Origin: Rubellimicrobium sp.
GTDB lineage: Bacteria > Pseudomonadota > Alphaproteobacteria > Rhodobacterales > Rhodobacteraceae
Assembly (NCBI GenBank): GCA_019454835.1
Contig: JACFNP010000009.1
Span: 1 to 64,000, forward strand
Direction: 5' to 3'
DNA: 64,000 bases
Shown here: in pieces, positions 27,401 through 38,400 of the stretch
How the letters are laid out: each line of letters begins with the position of its first letter
Numbering within the stretch: the first letter of the stretch is position 1
Translations under genes and position numbers: made by a program
Notes under the pieces: generated by a model
What the model saw: the letters and a program-made list of their open reading frames with translations, nothing else
What the model was told of the DNA's origin: nothing
Database searches by the model: none

Positions 27401-27830
27401 GCTTGATGCGCTGCCGCTGACCCCCAACGGCAAGATCGACCGCAAGGCGCTGCCCGCCCCGGTGACGGCACGGCCCGCCGCCGCGCCCCTGGCGGCGGGT
27501 GACGCCGGGGGCGTGCAGCGGCGCATCGCCGAGGTCTGGGCGCAGCTTCTGGGCGTGTCGGGGATCGCCGCGCGCGACAGTTTCTTCGATCTGGGCGGCA
27601 ATTCGCTGCTTGCGGTGCAGGTGCACCGCGACCTGCGGCAGGCCGTCGGCGTGGCCGGTCTCTCGATCACCGACATCTACCGCTTCCCGACGCTGGCGGC
27701 GCTGGCCGCGCGGATCGAGGCTCTGATCGCCCCCGCGCCCGCCGCACCGGTGGTGCCCGAGCCGGGCGCCGACAGTCGTGCCGATGCGATGGCGCGCAGG
27801 CGCGCGCTGCGGGCGCGGCGGGGTGCCTGA
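24486..27830 (+). CDS. NRPS-like protein: formyltransferase - degenerate region - adenylation (Gly code) - carrier
   Basis: 1114 residues. Residues 1-175 form a methionyl-tRNA-formyltransferase-like domain with N90/H92 (NFHDGPLP) and D128 (GLDEGP). About 200-305 resembles the formyltransferase C-terminal domain (RALDHGDYPNPVG). About 305-510 is a weakly conserved stretch, perhaps a condensation-domain remnant, without an HHxxxDG motif. The adenylation domain (about 510-990) has YTSGSTGTPKG, D692 in FDIS, NLYGPTE and K983 (NGKIDR). Aligned to PheA, its ten specificity residues read D-I-L-Q-L-G-L-I-W-K, the classic glycine code. A carrier domain with S1040 (LGGNSL) ends the protein. The F-A-T layout recalls LgrA of linear gramicidin. 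No thioesterase is present, so the product is probably passed on, most simply to the PKS ketosynthase. Confidence 0.92.
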   Translation: MSAFDAILIGHDTLTREAGRLMIEAGHRVRAVVTRAEGVREWALAEGLPVIAPGPGLAALLPDADWLLSVGNLDILAPEVLARAARGAVNFHDGPLPRRAGLNVPVWAILAGDADYAITWHLIEGGLDEGPVLVQRHFEIAADETALTLNGKCFAAALESFPEVLAALAEGRRGRPQDLGLRHLHRRNDRPPHAGRIDPAAPVAGIVRLVRALDHGDYPNPVGTARLVTGAGWFTATRAEPAAGDGAAGVVLDADAAGLVMMAGDGAVRLSGLRDVAGRSVPADRMARPGEVIARPDGTEDATLALALKDEGHWRAALAAQVPAAVPLPGGVKGDAPLTASFDLALDADAALARFAAMIAEGDERGPVDFALARGRGGLLSDRVPVRFDDEPGFPAALAAARARQPFPGDLVLRLGMAHETLPVALSDDPEAGLLPGTALTFAAREGRARLVACPDRITPAAFALIAARLKDRLAGGSGLSPEDRALIDAANATGVAVVPAVIDTLIAAQAARMADATALICEDRSLTHAQVQQAANRIANRLIAAGVRRGASVGLFLHRSEMLPVAALAIWKAGAAYLPLDPSYPPDRLAHYLGDSGAELILTSGDLAPLLPDHKARVLLVEDAGDDATAPAPRATPADAAYVIYTSGSTGTPKGVVVEHRQVANFFAGMDARIPRDGDATWLAVTSLSFDISVLELFWTLARGIRVVIAGENDRAMVARAAADGAPADDDFSLAALIRRHGVTHLQCTPSMAHMLATNEVSRAALASLRHLLIGGEALAGSLVADLQRASPAQITNLYGPTETTIWSSTGPAQAEAAVSPVGTPIANTQFHILDAGMQAVVPGVAGELWIGGAGVARGYLGRDDLTARAFVADPARGRIYRTGDLARWRADGSVDFLGRIDGQVKLRGHRIETGEIEAALTACDGVRQAVAVLRDSALVAYVTGAGAEAALKAQLGRSLPAYMVPARIVTLDALPLTPNGKIDRKALPAPVTARPAAAPLAAGDAGGVQRRIAEVWAQLLGVSGIAARDSFFDLGGNSLLAVQVHRDLRQAVGVAGLSITDIYRFPTLAALAARIEALIAPAPAAPVVPEPGADSRADAMARRRALRARRGA

Positions 27831-28452
27831 CCTCGCGGCACTGGCGCGGGGCCTGCTGCCCGCAGGCGTTGCCGTCGCAGGCGGGCGCATCGCGGCGTGG
27901 CAGGGGGTGCTCTACCCGCAGGAAGAGGCCGCGCTGACCCGCGCCCGCGCGGTGCGGCGCGCCGAGTTTACCGCCGGGCGCGTGGCGGCGCGCGGGGCGC
28001 TGGCGCAGCTTGACGTGGCCTCCGGCCCGCTGCCGCGTGATCCGCGCGGGCCGGTGCTCTGGCCCGATGGCGTGACCGGCAGCCTCAGCCACGGCGCGGG
28101 CCTCGTGCTGGCGGCGGTGGCGCGGCGCGCTGTCGTGGCGGCGCTGGGCATCGACATCGAGGCCGCAGGCGCCGCCGTGCCGCTGGACGACATCGCCGGG
28201 CCAGCCGAAATCGCCGCCCTCGGCGGGCGCGATCCGGTGATCCTCTTTTCGGCGAAAGAGGCGGCCTACAAGGCGCAATTCGCGCTGACCGGCCGCATGT
28301 TCGGCTTTCGTGACCTGATGCTGATGCTGGGCGACGCGCATTTCACAGCACAGGTGCCGGACGGCCCCGCCGTGGCTGGCCGCTGGCTGCAATCGGACGG
28401 CATCGTCCTGACGGCGGCCACGCTGCCCGCCACCGTTCAACCCATCGCGTGA
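27823..28452 (+). CDS. 4'-phosphopantetheinyl transferase, Sfp/EntD type
   Basis: About 209 residues. It attaches the phosphopantetheine arm of coenzyme A to carrier-protein serines; S1424 of the PKS and S1040 of the NRPS are the obvious targets. Signature motifs are ALGIDIEAAG (Mg-binding Asp and Glu) and FSAKEAAYKA near residue 145, and RRAEFTAGR is the CoA-binding region. The GTG at 27823 overlaps the NRPS stop by eight bases and fits the family N-terminus; an ATG 15 codons upstream lies entirely within NRPS coding sequence. It is the last gene of the coupled block, and its 3' end overlaps deoC (opposite strand) by 16 bp. Confidence 0.93.
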   Translation: MPDLAALARGLLPAGVAVAGGRIAAWQGVLYPQEEAALTRARAVRRAEFTAGRVAARGALAQLDVASGPLPRDPRGPVLWPDGVTGSLSHGAGLVLAAVARRAVVAALGIDIEAAGAAVPLDDIAGPAEIAALGGRDPVILFSAKEAAYKAQFALTGRMFGFRDLMLMLGDAHFTAQVPDGPAVAGRWLQSDGIVLTAATLPATVQPIA

Positions 28453-29447
28453 CGCCAGCCCGCCGAATAGGCGCCGGTGACGAAATGTTCGAGCTGGCGT
28501 TCGATGTCGCCCAGCAGGCTGGACGCGCCAAAGCGGAACAGGTCGGGCCGCAGCCAGCGGTCGCCCAGTTCGTCCTTCATCAGCGCCAGATAGGTCAGGG
28601 CATCCTTGGCCTTCGATATGCCGCCCGCAGGCTTGTAGCCCACGCGCAGGCCGGTGGCGTCGAAATAGTCGCGGATCGCGCGGATCATCACCAAGGACAC
28701 CGGCAGCGTCGCGTTCACGCTTTCCTTGCCGGTCGAGGTCTTGATGAAGTCGGCGCCCGCCATCATGCACACCAGACTCGCCCGCGCGACGTTGCGCAAT
28801 GTGCCCAGCTCGCCGGTGGCCAGAATGGTTTTCATATGGGCAGGCCCGCAGGCGGCGCGCATCTCGCGCACCTCGTCGTAAAGCGCCTGCCAGTTGCCGG
28901 TCAGCACATGGCGGCGCGAGATGACGATGTCGATTTCCGAGGCCCCGGCGCGCACGCTTTCGCCGATTTCCGCAATGCGCAGCGGAAACGGGGTCAGCCC
29001 CGCCGGAAAGCCGGTGGAGACGGCGGCGACCGGGATGCCGGAACCGGCGAGGGCCTCGACCGCCGGAGCCACCATCTCGTGATAGACGCAGACGGCGCCG
29101 GTGGTCAGGCCCTGCATCCCCAGCGCGTCCAGAATCGCGGGCGAAACCGGCTGGCGGGCCTTGGCGCAAAGCCGCTGCACGCGGCCTTCGGTGTCGTCGC
29201 CCGACAGCGTGGTCAGGTCGATCATGCTGACCGCGCGGCACAGCCAGGCGGCCTGATGTTCCTTCTTCACCGACCGCCGCCCCGGCAGGGTGGCGGCGCG
29301 CCGCTCGATGGCCGAGGTATTGGCCTGCACCCGTGCCACCCAGTCGAGATCGAGCGGCAGGCCGTGGTTGCGTTCCGGATGCGGCGCCTCGGCGCGCTGC
29401 GGCAGTTGCGCGCTGCCGGTTCCGATCCGGGCGATGTCCGTGTGCAT
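28437..29447 (-). CDS. deoC: Deoxyribose-phosphate aldolase
   Basis: 336 residues, the long alphaproteobacterial/eukaryote-like form. It cleaves 2-deoxyribose 5-phosphate to glyceraldehyde 3-phosphate and acetaldehyde in deoxynucleoside catabolism. The Schiff-base lysine lies in FIKTSTGK, the proton-relay lysine in GYKPAGG, and STGFPAG is the substrate-loop motif. ATG 29447 is chosen for its GGAGG site; the frame upstream runs into the 123-bp repeat and is rejected. No other deo genes adjoin it. A 363-bp gap upstream holds the repeat at 29552-29674 and the uxuA promoter region. Confidence 0.95.
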   Translation of the reverse strand: MHTDIARIGTGSAQLPQRAEAPHPERNHGLPLDLDWVARVQANTSAIERRAATLPGRRSVKKEHQAAWLCRAVSMIDLTTLSGDDTEGRVQRLCAKARQPVSPAILDALGMQGLTTGAVCVYHEMVAPAVEALAGSGIPVAAVSTGFPAGLTPFPLRIAEIGESVRAGASEIDIVISRRHVLTGNWQALYDEVREMRAACGPAHMKTILATGELGTLRNVARASLVCMMAGADFIKTSTGKESVNATLPVSLVMIRAIRDYFDATGLRVGYKPAGGISKAKDALTYLALMKDELGDRWLRPDLFRFGASSLLGDIERQLEHFVTGAYSAGWRHAMG

Positions 29448-29551
29448 GTCAGCCTCCGCGTCTGTCGAAGATGTGGCACCGCGCCGGGCGGCTGGCAAGG
29501 TGGCGGGCGGGATCATGCGGGGCAATCGCATATGCCCGGCGCAGCAGCCCG

Positions 29552-29674
29552 CGTGTTGCAACGGCGGGGCAGCATGACCGGCGCCCGCACCGAGGGTGGG
29601 CGCGGATGCGCCCGCCCTGGGGGGCGGGGCGGGCGCCGGTCGTGCTGCGCACGACCGAAGGGGGAAACCTGCGG
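29552..29674. repeat. 123-bp hairpin element (family 2), copy A
   Basis: This 123-bp stretch is nearly identical to the reverse complement of 44441-44563. It contains the perfect inverted repeat GACCGGCGCCCGC ... GCGGGCGCCGGTC (13 bp), with a G-rich centre (CCCTGGGGGGCGGGGC). It occupies the space between the divergent deoC and uxuA genes. No open frame within it is protein-like. Confidence 0.9.
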
Positions 29675-29753
29675 AGGCGGCTCGCCGCATGGTCGGCAAA
29701 TGTGATTACCCTGCGGGATCGTGCGATTGCCCTGTGCGACTGCCGCCCCCCGA

Positions 29754-29781
29754 TTGACGCGAGGGGCAGCATCCCCATAGT
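29754..29781 (+). promoter_or_regulatory. Candidate sigma-70 promoter for uxuA
   Basis: TTGACG (29754-29759), a 16-bp spacer and CATAGT (29776-29781). It lies 30 bp before the uxuA ATG, which has the ribosome site GGAGAGAG. By eye only. Confidence 0.42.
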
Positions 29782-29810
29782 GACCCTCGCAATTACCCCC
29801 GGAGAGAGAG

Positions 29811-31004
29811 ATGGAAGAAAGCTGGCGCTGGTTCGGGCCGTCCGATGCGGCGACGCTTGCCCATGCGCGGCAGGCCGGTGCGCGCGGCATCGTCACGGCA
29901 CTGCACGACATCCCCTATGGCGAGGTCTGGAGCGAGGACGCGATCCGCGAACGTCTGGCCCTGATCGGTGCCGACCCGGCGATGGGCCTGCGCTGGAACG
30001 TGGTCGAAAGCGTGCCGGTGCACGAGGACATCAAGCTCGGGCGTGGCGATCTGGACCGGCTTTATGCCAATTTCGCCCAGACCCTGCGCAACCTCGGCGC
30101 CTGCGGCGTGCGGACGGTCTGCTACAATTTCATGCTGATTCTCGACTGGGCGCGCACCGACCACCGCTATCCGCTGCCCGGCGGCGGCACCGCGCTGCGG
30201 CTGGACATGGTGGAACTGGCGGTCTTCGACCGGCTGCTGCTGAAGCGGCCCGGTGCCGAGGCCGATTACAGCGCCGAGGTGCTGGAACGCGCCGAAAGGT
30301 GGCACCGCGACGCAGGTGACGACGGCCGCGCGCGGCTGTGGTCGAACATCATGGCCGGGCTGCCGGGCGCCTTCAAACGCTACGACCCCGACGAATTGCG
30401 CACGGTGGTGGCCGACCAGAGCCGGATCACCCGTGACGAGCTGCGCCGCAATCTGGTGCGCTTTCTCGAGGCGGTGATCCCGGCGGCCGAGGAGGCCGAT
30501 GTGGCGCTCTGCATCCATCCCGACGACCCGCCGCGCGATCTGGCGGGCCTGCGCCGCATCGTGAAGGATGCGGACGATCTGGCGCATATCTTCGATGCGG
30601 TGCCGTCGGACTATAACGGGCTGACACTATGCACCGGCTCGCTGGGGTCGAATCCGGCCAATGACGTTGTCGCCATCGCGCGGCGTTTCGCGGACCGCAT
30701 CCGCTTTGCCCATTTGCGCAACGTGCGGAAAGAGGCCGACGGCTCGTTCACGGAATCCGATCATCTCGACGGCGACAACGACATGGTCGCCGTGGTGCGC
30801 GCGCTGCTGGACGAAGAGGCGCGGCGACGCCGTGACGGTGCGCGCTGGGCCGAGATTCCGTTCCGCCCCGACCATGGCCATGATCTTGCCGACGACGCGA
30901 CGCGGGCGACCCATCCGGGCTATCCGGTCACAGGCCGGTTGCGCGGGCTGGCGGAACTGCGCGGGGTCATTGCCGCGCTGACACATGAGGAAGGAAGGTC
31001 GTGA
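29811..31004 (+). CDS. uxuA: Mannonate dehydratase
   Basis: 397 residues, matching UxuA. It dehydrates D-mannonate to 2-keto-3-deoxygluconate in glucuronate/mannonate catabolism. The N-terminal WRWFGPSD, the [13 protein letters not shown] loop, [14 protein letters not shown], and the metal-binding CIHPDDPP and HLRNV segments are all present. The next gene, an SDR, starts on the stop codon and is a plausible fructuronate/mannonate oxidoreductase partner. The rest of the hexuronate pathway is not in the window. Confidence 0.96.
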   Translation: MEESWRWFGPSDAATLAHARQAGARGIVTALHDIPYGEVWSEDAIRERLALIGADPAMGLRWNVVESVPVHEDIKLGRGDLDRLYANFAQTLRNLGACGVRTVCYNFMLILDWARTDHRYPLPGGGTALRLDMVELAVFDRLLLKRPGAEADYSAEVLERAERWHRDAGDDGRARLWSNIMAGLPGAFKRYDPDELRTVVADQSRITRDELRRNLVRFLEAVIPAAEEADVALCIHPDDPPRDLAGLRRIVKDADDLAHIFDAVPSDYNGLTLCTGSLGSNPANDVVAIARRFADRIRFAHLRNVRKEADGSFTESDHLDGDNDMVAVVRALLDEEARRRRDGARWAEIPFRPDHGHDLADDATRATHPGYPVTGRLRGLAELRGVIAALTHEEGRS

Positions 31005-31786
31005 TGACGGGATCACGCAAAAGCGCCATCGTCACCGGCGCCGCCATGGGCATCGGCCGCGCGGTGGCCGAGGTGCTGGCCGCGCGCGGCGCCGGGCTGG
31101 TGCTGGTCGATCTGGCCGAGGCGCCGCTGCACGAGGCCGCCGAGGCGCTGCGCGCGCGCGGCGCGCAGGTTGAGGTCGTGGTTGGCTCGGTCGCCGACGA
31201 AGATGTGGCAGACCGCGCCGCGCAGGTTGCGCGGGACAGCTTCGGCGGTCTCGACTGGCTGTCGCACAACGCTGGCATCCAGCGCTACGGCAATGTCGAG
31301 ACGACCGAACCCGCGCTCTGGGACGAGGTGATGTCGGTCAACCTGAAGGCCGCCTACCTGTTCTGCCGTGCCGCCATGCCGCTGCTGCGCGAACGCAGGG
31401 GCGCCATCGTGCTGATTTCTTCCGTGCAGGGGCTCGCCACGCAAGAGGGCGTGCTGGCCTATACCACCGCCAAGCACGGCGTCATCGGCATCGCGCGTTC
31501 CATCGCCGTCGATTACGCGGCCCATGGCGTGCGCTGCAACGCGGTGGCGCCGGGTTCGGTCGACACGCCGATGCTGCGCAACGCGCTGGCGGGTGCGGAC
31601 GACCCCGATGCGGTCTGGCGCGAGGTGAACGCCATGCACCCGATGGGCCGCCCCGCCCGCCCCGAGGAAGTGGCGCAGGTCGTGGCCTTCCTGCTGTCGG
31701 ACGCGGCGTCTTTCGTTACCGGCGACGTGGTGCGGGTGGACGGCGGGCTGCTGGCCCGGATCGGCGGCTCGCCGCAGAAGGATTGA
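31004..31786 (+). CDS. SDR-family oxidoreductase coupled to uxuA
   Basis: 260 residues, classical short-chain dehydrogenase. The cofactor motif TGAAMGIG is near residue 10, the acidic DLAE after beta-2 suggests NAD preference, and NAG (SHNAGIQ), ISSV and YTTAK form the catalytic Asn-Ser-Tyr-Lys set. The C-terminal [17 protein letters not shown] and GGLLA are family-typical. Substrate is unknown; co-translation with mannonate dehydratase suggests a sugar-acid such as fructuronate or mannonate. The site AAGGAAGG precedes GTG 31001 and ATG 31004; the ATG overlapping the uxuA stop is taken. Confidence 0.88.
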   Translation: MTGSRKSAIVTGAAMGIGRAVAEVLAARGAGLVLVDLAEAPLHEAAEALRARGAQVEVVVGSVADEDVADRAAQVARDSFGGLDWLSHNAGIQRYGNVETTEPALWDEVMSVNLKAAYLFCRAAMPLLRERRGAIVLISSVQGLATQEGVLAYTTAKHGVIGIARSIAVDYAAHGVRCNAVAPGSVDTPMLRNALAGADDPDAVWREVNAMHPMGRPARPEEVAQVVAFLLSDAASFVTGDVVRVDGGLLARIGGSPQKD

Positions 31787-31817
31787 CCGGGCGCGGCTAC
31801 CTGAGCGGGTCGCGTCA

Positions 31818-33499
<1,682 letters not shown>

Positions 33500-33503
<4 letters not shown>

Positions 33504-34642
33504 GCAAAGGTCTTTCGGGGATCGAAGGCGTCGCGGATGCCCTCGAAGATGAAGACCAGCAGCGCCAGCAGGATCGCAAAGACGAAGAACGCCGTCAGGC
33601 CCAGCCACGGCGCCTGCAGGTTCTGCTTGGCCTGCATCGACAGTTCACCCAGCGACGGCGCCGAGGACGGCAGCCCGTAGCCGAGGAAATCCAGCCCCGC
33701 CAGCGTGCCGATGGCGCCGGTGACCAGGAAGGGCAGCATGGTCAGCGTCGCCACCATGGCGTTGGGCAGCAGGTGGCGGAACATCAGCACGGTGTTCGAC
33801 ACCCCCAGCGCGCGGGCGGCGCGGACGTATTCAAAGTTGCGCGCCCGCAGGAATTCCGCCCGCACCACGCCGACCAGCGCCGTCCAGCCGAACAGCACCG
33901 TCAATACGACCAGCAGCCAGAAACTTCGCCCGATGATCGCGAACAGGATGATGATGACGTAAAGCGACGGGATGCCCGCCCAGATTTCGATGAACCGCTG
34001 GAAGATCAGGTCCACCCAGCCGCCGAAGAACCCCTGCACCGCCCCCGCGACAACCCCCAGGATCGACGAGGCCACCGTGACCACCAGCGCGAAGAACACC
34101 GACAGCCGCACCCCGTAGATCACCCGCGCCAGCACGTCGCGTTTGGTGTCGTCGGTGCCAAGGTAATTGTCGCCGCCCGGCGGCAGCGGCGCGGCGCCGG
34201 GGCGGTCGACGATGGTGGTGTAGTTGTAGGGGATCAGCGGCCAGATCATCCAGCCGGGGTCATAGCTGGGGTTGCCGTCCAGCGCGCCCGCCTTTGCCGC
34301 CGCAATGGTTTCCTCGGGTTCGTAGAAGCAATCCTCCAGCCCGCCTGTGGCGATCAGGCATTGCACCGGCGCCTCGCGGTAGGCGGCCTCGGTACGGTAG
34401 GTGCCGCCGAACGCGGCCTCGGAGTAGAACGACACCACCGGCACCCGCCACTCGCCCCGGTATGACACCAGGATCGGGCGGTCGTTGGCGATGAATTCGG
34501 CGAACAGCGACAGGCCGAAGATCACGCAGAAGAGGATCAGCGACCAGAACGCCCGCCCGTTGCGGCGAAAGTTGCGCAACCGGCGGCGGGCAAGCGGCGT
34601 GAGCAGGCGGCGGCGGGGCGGGGGGGCTGCGGCTTCGGTCAT
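33500..34642 (-). CDS. yejE: Peptide ABC transporter permease
   Basis: 380 residues. One N-terminal membrane helix (about 31-50) is followed by a periplasmic region with two Cys ([14 protein letters not shown]) and a five-helix permease core. The EAA-type cytoplasmic loop ([21 protein letters not shown]) contacts the ATPase. Homologue of YejE/DppC. It pairs with YejB to form the channel. Overlaps yejF at its 3' end and yejB at its 5' end (ATGA-type overlaps). Confidence 0.94.
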
Positions 34643-35769
34643 CCCCGGCTCTCGAAGTCGATGCGCGGGTCGATCAGCACATAGGTCATGTCCGAGACGA
34701 TGCCGATGACCAGCCCCAGCAGCGAGAATGCGTAAAGCGTGCCGAACACCACCGGATAATCACGCGCCACCGCCGCCTCGAACCCCAGCCGCCCCAGCCC
34801 GTCAAGGCTGAACAGGGTTTCGATGATGAGGCTGCCGCCGAAGAACACGGAGATGAACACCGCCGGAAAGCCGGAAATCACGATCAGCATCGCGTTGCGG
34901 AACACATGGCCGTAAAGCACCCGGCGTTCGGTCAACCCCTTGGCGCGGGCGGTCATCACGTATTGCTTGCGGATTTCGTCGAGGAAGCTGTTCTTGGTCA
35001 GCAGCGTCAGCGTGGCGAAGCCGGAAATCGACAGCGCCAGGATCGGCAGGGCGATGTGCCACAGGTAGTCCGGGATCACCCGCGTGACGCAGGTGCGCAG
35101 CGTGAAGGCATCCGACCACGGCGCGCACATGGCGCCCGACAGGTCGCTCGACAGCAGGCCGCGCAGCGGGAAGATGCGCCAGTAGCTGCCGCCCGCGAAC
35201 AGCACGATCAGCAGGATGGCGAACAGGAAGCCGGGGATCGCATAGCCCAGGATGATCGCCCCCGAGGTCCAGGTATCGAAGCGCGAGCCGTCGCGCACCG
35301 CCTTGCGGATGCCCAGCGGGATCGAGACCAGATAGGCGAGCAGCGTCGTCCACAGCCCCAGCGTGATCGACACCGGCAGCTTTTCGGCGATCAGGTCGAC
35401 CACGGTGATCGAGCGGAACCAGCTTCGCCCGAAATCGAAGCGCAGGTAGTTCCACATCATCATGGTGAACCGCTCGAACGGCGGCTTGTCGAAGCCGAAT
35501 TCGCGTTCGAGCTGCTCGATGAACTGCGGCGGCAGGCCGCGCGCGCCGATATATTTGGAATCGAGCGCCATCGCCTCGGCCGAGGGCGCCTGCGCATCGC
35601 CGCCACCGCCGGAAATGGCGCCGAAGACATCGCCGCGCCCCTCCATCTCGGCGATGATCTGCTCGATCGGGCCGCCGGGGACGAACTGGGTCAGCGCGAA
35701 GTTCAGCACCATGATGCCGAGCAGCGTCGGGATGACCAGCAGCAGGCGGCGAAGAAGATAGGCGCCCAT
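34639..35769 (-). CDS. yejB: Peptide ABC transporter permease
   Basis: 376 residues. The N-terminal helix [20 protein letters not shown] is typical of DppB-type permeases. Six membrane helices follow, with the EAA loop ([23 protein letters not shown]). The extended region after the first helix (about 45-125) is characteristic of the YejB branch. It is separated from yejA by 8 bp and overlaps yejE, giving the operon order yejA-yejB-yejE-yejF. Confidence 0.94.
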   Translation of the reverse strand: MGAYLLRRLLLVIPTLLGIMVLNFALTQFVPGGPIEQIIAEMEGRGDVFGAISGGGGDAQAPSAEAMALDSKYIGARGLPPQFIEQLEREFGFDKPPFERFTMMMWNYLRFDFGRSWFRSITVVDLIAEKLPVSITLGLWTTLLAYLVSIPLGIRKAVRDGSRFDTWTSGAIILGYAIPGFLFAILLIVLFAGGSYWRIFPLRGLLSSDLSGAMCAPWSDAFTLRTCVTRVIPDYLWHIALPILALSISGFATLTLLTKNSFLDEIRKQYVMTARAKGLTERRVLYGHVFRNAMLIVISGFPAVFISVFFGGSLIIETLFSLDGLGRLGFEAAVARDYPVVFGTLYAFSLLGLVIGIVSDMTYVLIDPRIDFESRG

Positions 35770-35777
35770 CCGGTTCC

Positions 35778-37616
35778 CTAGCGCAAGGCGCCCGCGCTGC
35801 GCAGCCGGGCGGCCGCATCCGCGTCATACCACCAGAAATCAAGCTGGCCGAGCGCATAGGGCGGCAAGGTGTCGGGGTGGCGATACATGTCGTAATAGGC
35901 GACCCAGTAGGTCGGGTTGTACCAGGTCGGCACGACGAACAGTGCCCGGCGCATGATGCGGTCGATGGCGCGCACGCCCGCCTCCATGTCCTCGCGGGTC
36001 GTGGCATCGACGACCCGCTCGATGAGCCGGTCCACGGCGGGCGAGGCATAGCCCGCCGGGTTGAACACATCGCCCAGCCCGTCCGAGCCGAACCTCTGCC
36101 CCAGCCCCAGCCCTTCCTCGAGGCCGGTCGAATAGCCGTCGTAGATCATGTCCCAGTCGAAATTGCGCGCGCGGTCGGTGTATTGCGCGGGATCGACGCG
36201 GTTGTAGGTGGCGCCGCCTTCACCGAGCAGCCGGTTCAGGCTGTCGACATAGGGGATGAAGATGCGGTCGAAGGTCGGCTGGTCGGTCATCATCTCGACC
36301 GTCAACCGCTGCCCGTCCTTCCACATCCGGCCCTGTTCGTCGGCGGCATAGCCCGCCTCTTCCAGAAGCGCGATCGCGCGAGCAAGGTTGCCCCGGTCGA
36401 CCGGCGCGCGGGGGTCCGAGACATGTGGATGCGTGACTTCCTCGGTCAGCACCGCCGGATCAAGGTCATCGGCCACGGCCTCCAGATCGGCCAGTTCCTG
36501 CCCCTCGGGCACGCCCTGCGCCTGCAGGTCGGACCCCTGCCAGAAGCTCTCGCGCTGTTGGAACAGGCCGTATTGCAGGCTTTCGTTGGTCCAGGAAAAG
36601 TTGAACATCAGCGCCAGCGCCTGCCGGACGCGGATGTCCTGCAACTGCGGACGGCGCAGGTTGAAGACGATGCCCGCCGCATAGGGCAGGTTGCCGTTGG
36701 GCAGTTCCGCCTTCACCACCCAGCCGTTGTCGAGCGCCGGGAAATCGTAGCGGGTTGCCCAGGCAAGCGAGCTGTTTTCCTGCCGGAAGGTGTATTCACC
36801 CGCCTTGAACGCCTCGAAGGCGGCGTCGGTGTCGGCGAAATACTCGATGCGGATACGGTCGAAATTGTTGCGACCGCGGTTGATCGGCAGATCGGCGCCC
36901 CAGTAGTCGGGGTTGCGCACATAGGTGATGCGCTGGTTCACGTCCACGGTTTCCACCATGTAGGGGCCGGACCCCGGCGGGATGTCCAGCCGCGCCTCGT
37001 CCAGCCGGGCGCCGGTCTGCGTGAACCAGTGTTCGGGCCAGACCGGGATCCCGCCCGCCTGGTTGATCAGGTTCTTCCTCGGCACATCGGGGGCGAAGGT
37101 GAACTTCACCGTCAGGTCGTCCAGCGCCTCGGCCTCGGGGATCAGCGCCCGCACGGCTTCGGCGTAGGAGGGCAGGCCCTGGTCGAGCAGCAGGAAATGC
37201 GAGAACACCACATCCTGCGCCGTCACCGGCGTGCCGTCGGAAAAGCGCGCCTCGGGGTTGATGTGGAAGATCACCCAGTCCTCGCTTTCAGGGTATTCGA
37301 GCGAGGTGCACAGCAGGCAGTATTCGGCGCTCACCTCGTCGGCGGTGCCCTGAAGCAGGCTTTCATAGCCGATGGTCGACAGCGCCCCAGCGCGGCCCTG
37401 CCGGGCGTAGGGGTTCATCGAATCGAAGGTGCCCAGCGCGAAGATCGAGATTTCCCCGCCCTTCGGCGCATCCGGGTTCACATAGTCCAGATGCTCGAAA
37501 CCGGCCGGATATTTCAGGTCGCCGAAGGTGGAATAGCCGTAGGTCGAGATGATCTCCTCGCCGAAGGACGGCGCGGCGACAAGGCAGGCAATCAGCGCGA
37601 ATGCGTGGCGGATCAT
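35778..37616 (-). CDS. yejA: Periplasmic peptide-binding protein of the Yej transporter
   Basis: 612 residues with a Sec signal peptide ([21 protein letters not shown]). The cluster-C substrate-binding protein signature is present ([37 protein letters not shown]). It binds oligopeptides in the periplasm and delivers them to YejBE. Two close cysteines (CLLCTS near residue 105) are notable. ATG 37616 is chosen because the signal peptide begins there and a GAGAGGGAGAG ribosome site precedes it; the longer frame upstream is not credible. First gene of the operon. Confidence 0.94.
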   Translation of the reverse strand: MIRHAFALIACLVAAPSFGEEIISTYGYSTFGDLKYPAGFEHLDYVNPDAPKGGEISIFALGTFDSMNPYARQGRAGALSTIGYESLLQGTADEVSAEYCLLCTSLEYPESEDWVIFHINPEARFSDGTPVTAQDVVFSHFLLLDQGLPSYAEAVRALIPEAEALDDLTVKFTFAPDVPRKNLINQAGGIPVWPEHWFTQTGARLDEARLDIPPGSGPYMVETVDVNQRITYVRNPDYWGADLPINRGRNNFDRIRIEYFADTDAAFEAFKAGEYTFRQENSSLAWATRYDFPALDNGWVVKAELPNGNLPYAAGIVFNLRRPQLQDIRVRQALALMFNFSWTNESLQYGLFQQRESFWQGSDLQAQGVPEGQELADLEAVADDLDPAVLTEEVTHPHVSDPRAPVDRGNLARAIALLEEAGYAADEQGRMWKDGQRLTVEMMTDQPTFDRIFIPYVDSLNRLLGEGGATYNRVDPAQYTDRARNFDWDMIYDGYSTGLEEGLGLGQRFGSDGLGDVFNPAGYASPAVDRLIERVVDATTREDMEAGVRAIDRIMRRALFVVPTWYNPTYWVAYYDMYRHPDTLPPYALGQLDFWWYDADAAARLRSAGALR

Positions 37617-37739
37617 GGCGCTCTCCCTCTCTCTGGCGCAGGGGTAACGACCTGCGCCGGGGTGTGGCAAGACGCGAATGCGTGACGCGCGGCCCCGCCT
37701 GTCGCCTTTCCGCAAATATCCCGTGGGCCGCGCAGCGGC

Positions 37740-37755
37740 GGGGGGCAGGCCCCCC
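37740..37755 (-). terminator. GC-rich hairpin downstream of the cytochrome c gene
   Basis: GGGGGG (37740-37745), loop CAGG, CCCCCC (37750-37755), 7 bp after the cytochrome c stop. No T tract follows on the minus strand, so termination efficiency is uncertain. Confidence 0.4.
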
Positions 37756-37762
37756 TCGCGCC

Positions 37763-38281
37763 TCAGTTGGTGAGCGTTGCGAGATACGCGATCAGGTTGG
37801 CCCGGTCCTGCACCTTGGGCAGGCCCGCGAAGGTCATCTTGGTGTTCGGGTCGTAGGTGCGCGGCGCGGTCAGGAACTGTTGCAGCTCGTCCGGGGTCCA
37901 GCCGTCGTTCAGGTCGGCGAAACCGGCGGAATAGGAAAAGCCCGCCTCGGTCCCCGGCGCGCGGCCGACGACGCCGAACAGCGAGGGGCCGGTCTTGTTC
38001 TCGCCATCGGCAACCGAATGGCAGGCGGCGCAGGGACGGAACACGGTCTGGCCGGCCGCCGGGTCGGCGCTGGCGTAAAGTTCATCGAAGCTGGGGCCTT
38101 CGTCGGCGGGGGCGGCATCGGCCACGTCATCGGTGCCGGTGTCGACGACGAATCCCGGTTCGGCCCCGGCGGGCAGGCCGCCCGAATAGACCGATTCCGT
38201 GAACCAGCTTGCCAGAAGAAAAACCAGAAGCGCGCCGGTGAGGCTGCCGCCGATCTTGGTGAGCGTCATCGTGTCGAACAT
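37763..38281 (-). CDS. Membrane-anchored class I cytochrome c (CycM/c552-like)
   Basis: 172 residues. The N-terminal hydrophobic anchor (ALLVFLLASWF, about 17-28) stays uncleaved and an Ala/Asp/Pro linker follows. The heme-binding C84-AA-C87-H88 motif and the axial Met149 (TKMTFAG) complete the cytochrome c fold. Such proteins carry electrons from the bc1 complex to cytochrome oxidase at the inner membrane. ATG 38281 with AAGGGAA upstream is chosen; the extended frame overlaps the pheA start region. Divergent from pheA with 119 bp between the starts. Confidence 0.92.
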   Translation of the reverse strand: MFDTMTLTKIGGSLTGALLVFLLASWFTESVYSGGLPAGAEPGFVVDTGTDDVADAAPADEGPSFDELYASADPAAGQTVFRPCAACHSVADGENKTGPSLFGVVGRAPGTEAGFSYSAGFADLNDGWTPDELQQFLTAPRTYDPNTKMTFAGLPKVQDRANLIAYLATLTN

Positions 38282-38400
38282 GTCGCGAGCCGTTCCCTTC
38301 GCCTCTTTGGGGCCATCTATGCGCTTCACGCACCGGGACGCAAGGTATAGGTCGCCCCCTGTGCGCCCTGCGGGGCGCGGATGTGACACGGGAGAAACGC

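Noticed and set aside
24282-27890. A 1202-codon minus-strand open frame opposite the NRPS
   Set aside because: Same reason as for the PKS: it is the antisense shadow of a strongly supported multidomain gene.
29552-29674. Protein-coding potential of the 123-bp element (both copies translate to a similar Ala/Pro/Arg-rich peptide)
   Set aside because: Similarity follows from the shared DNA; the frame has no start site, and the perfect hairpin explains the conservation better.
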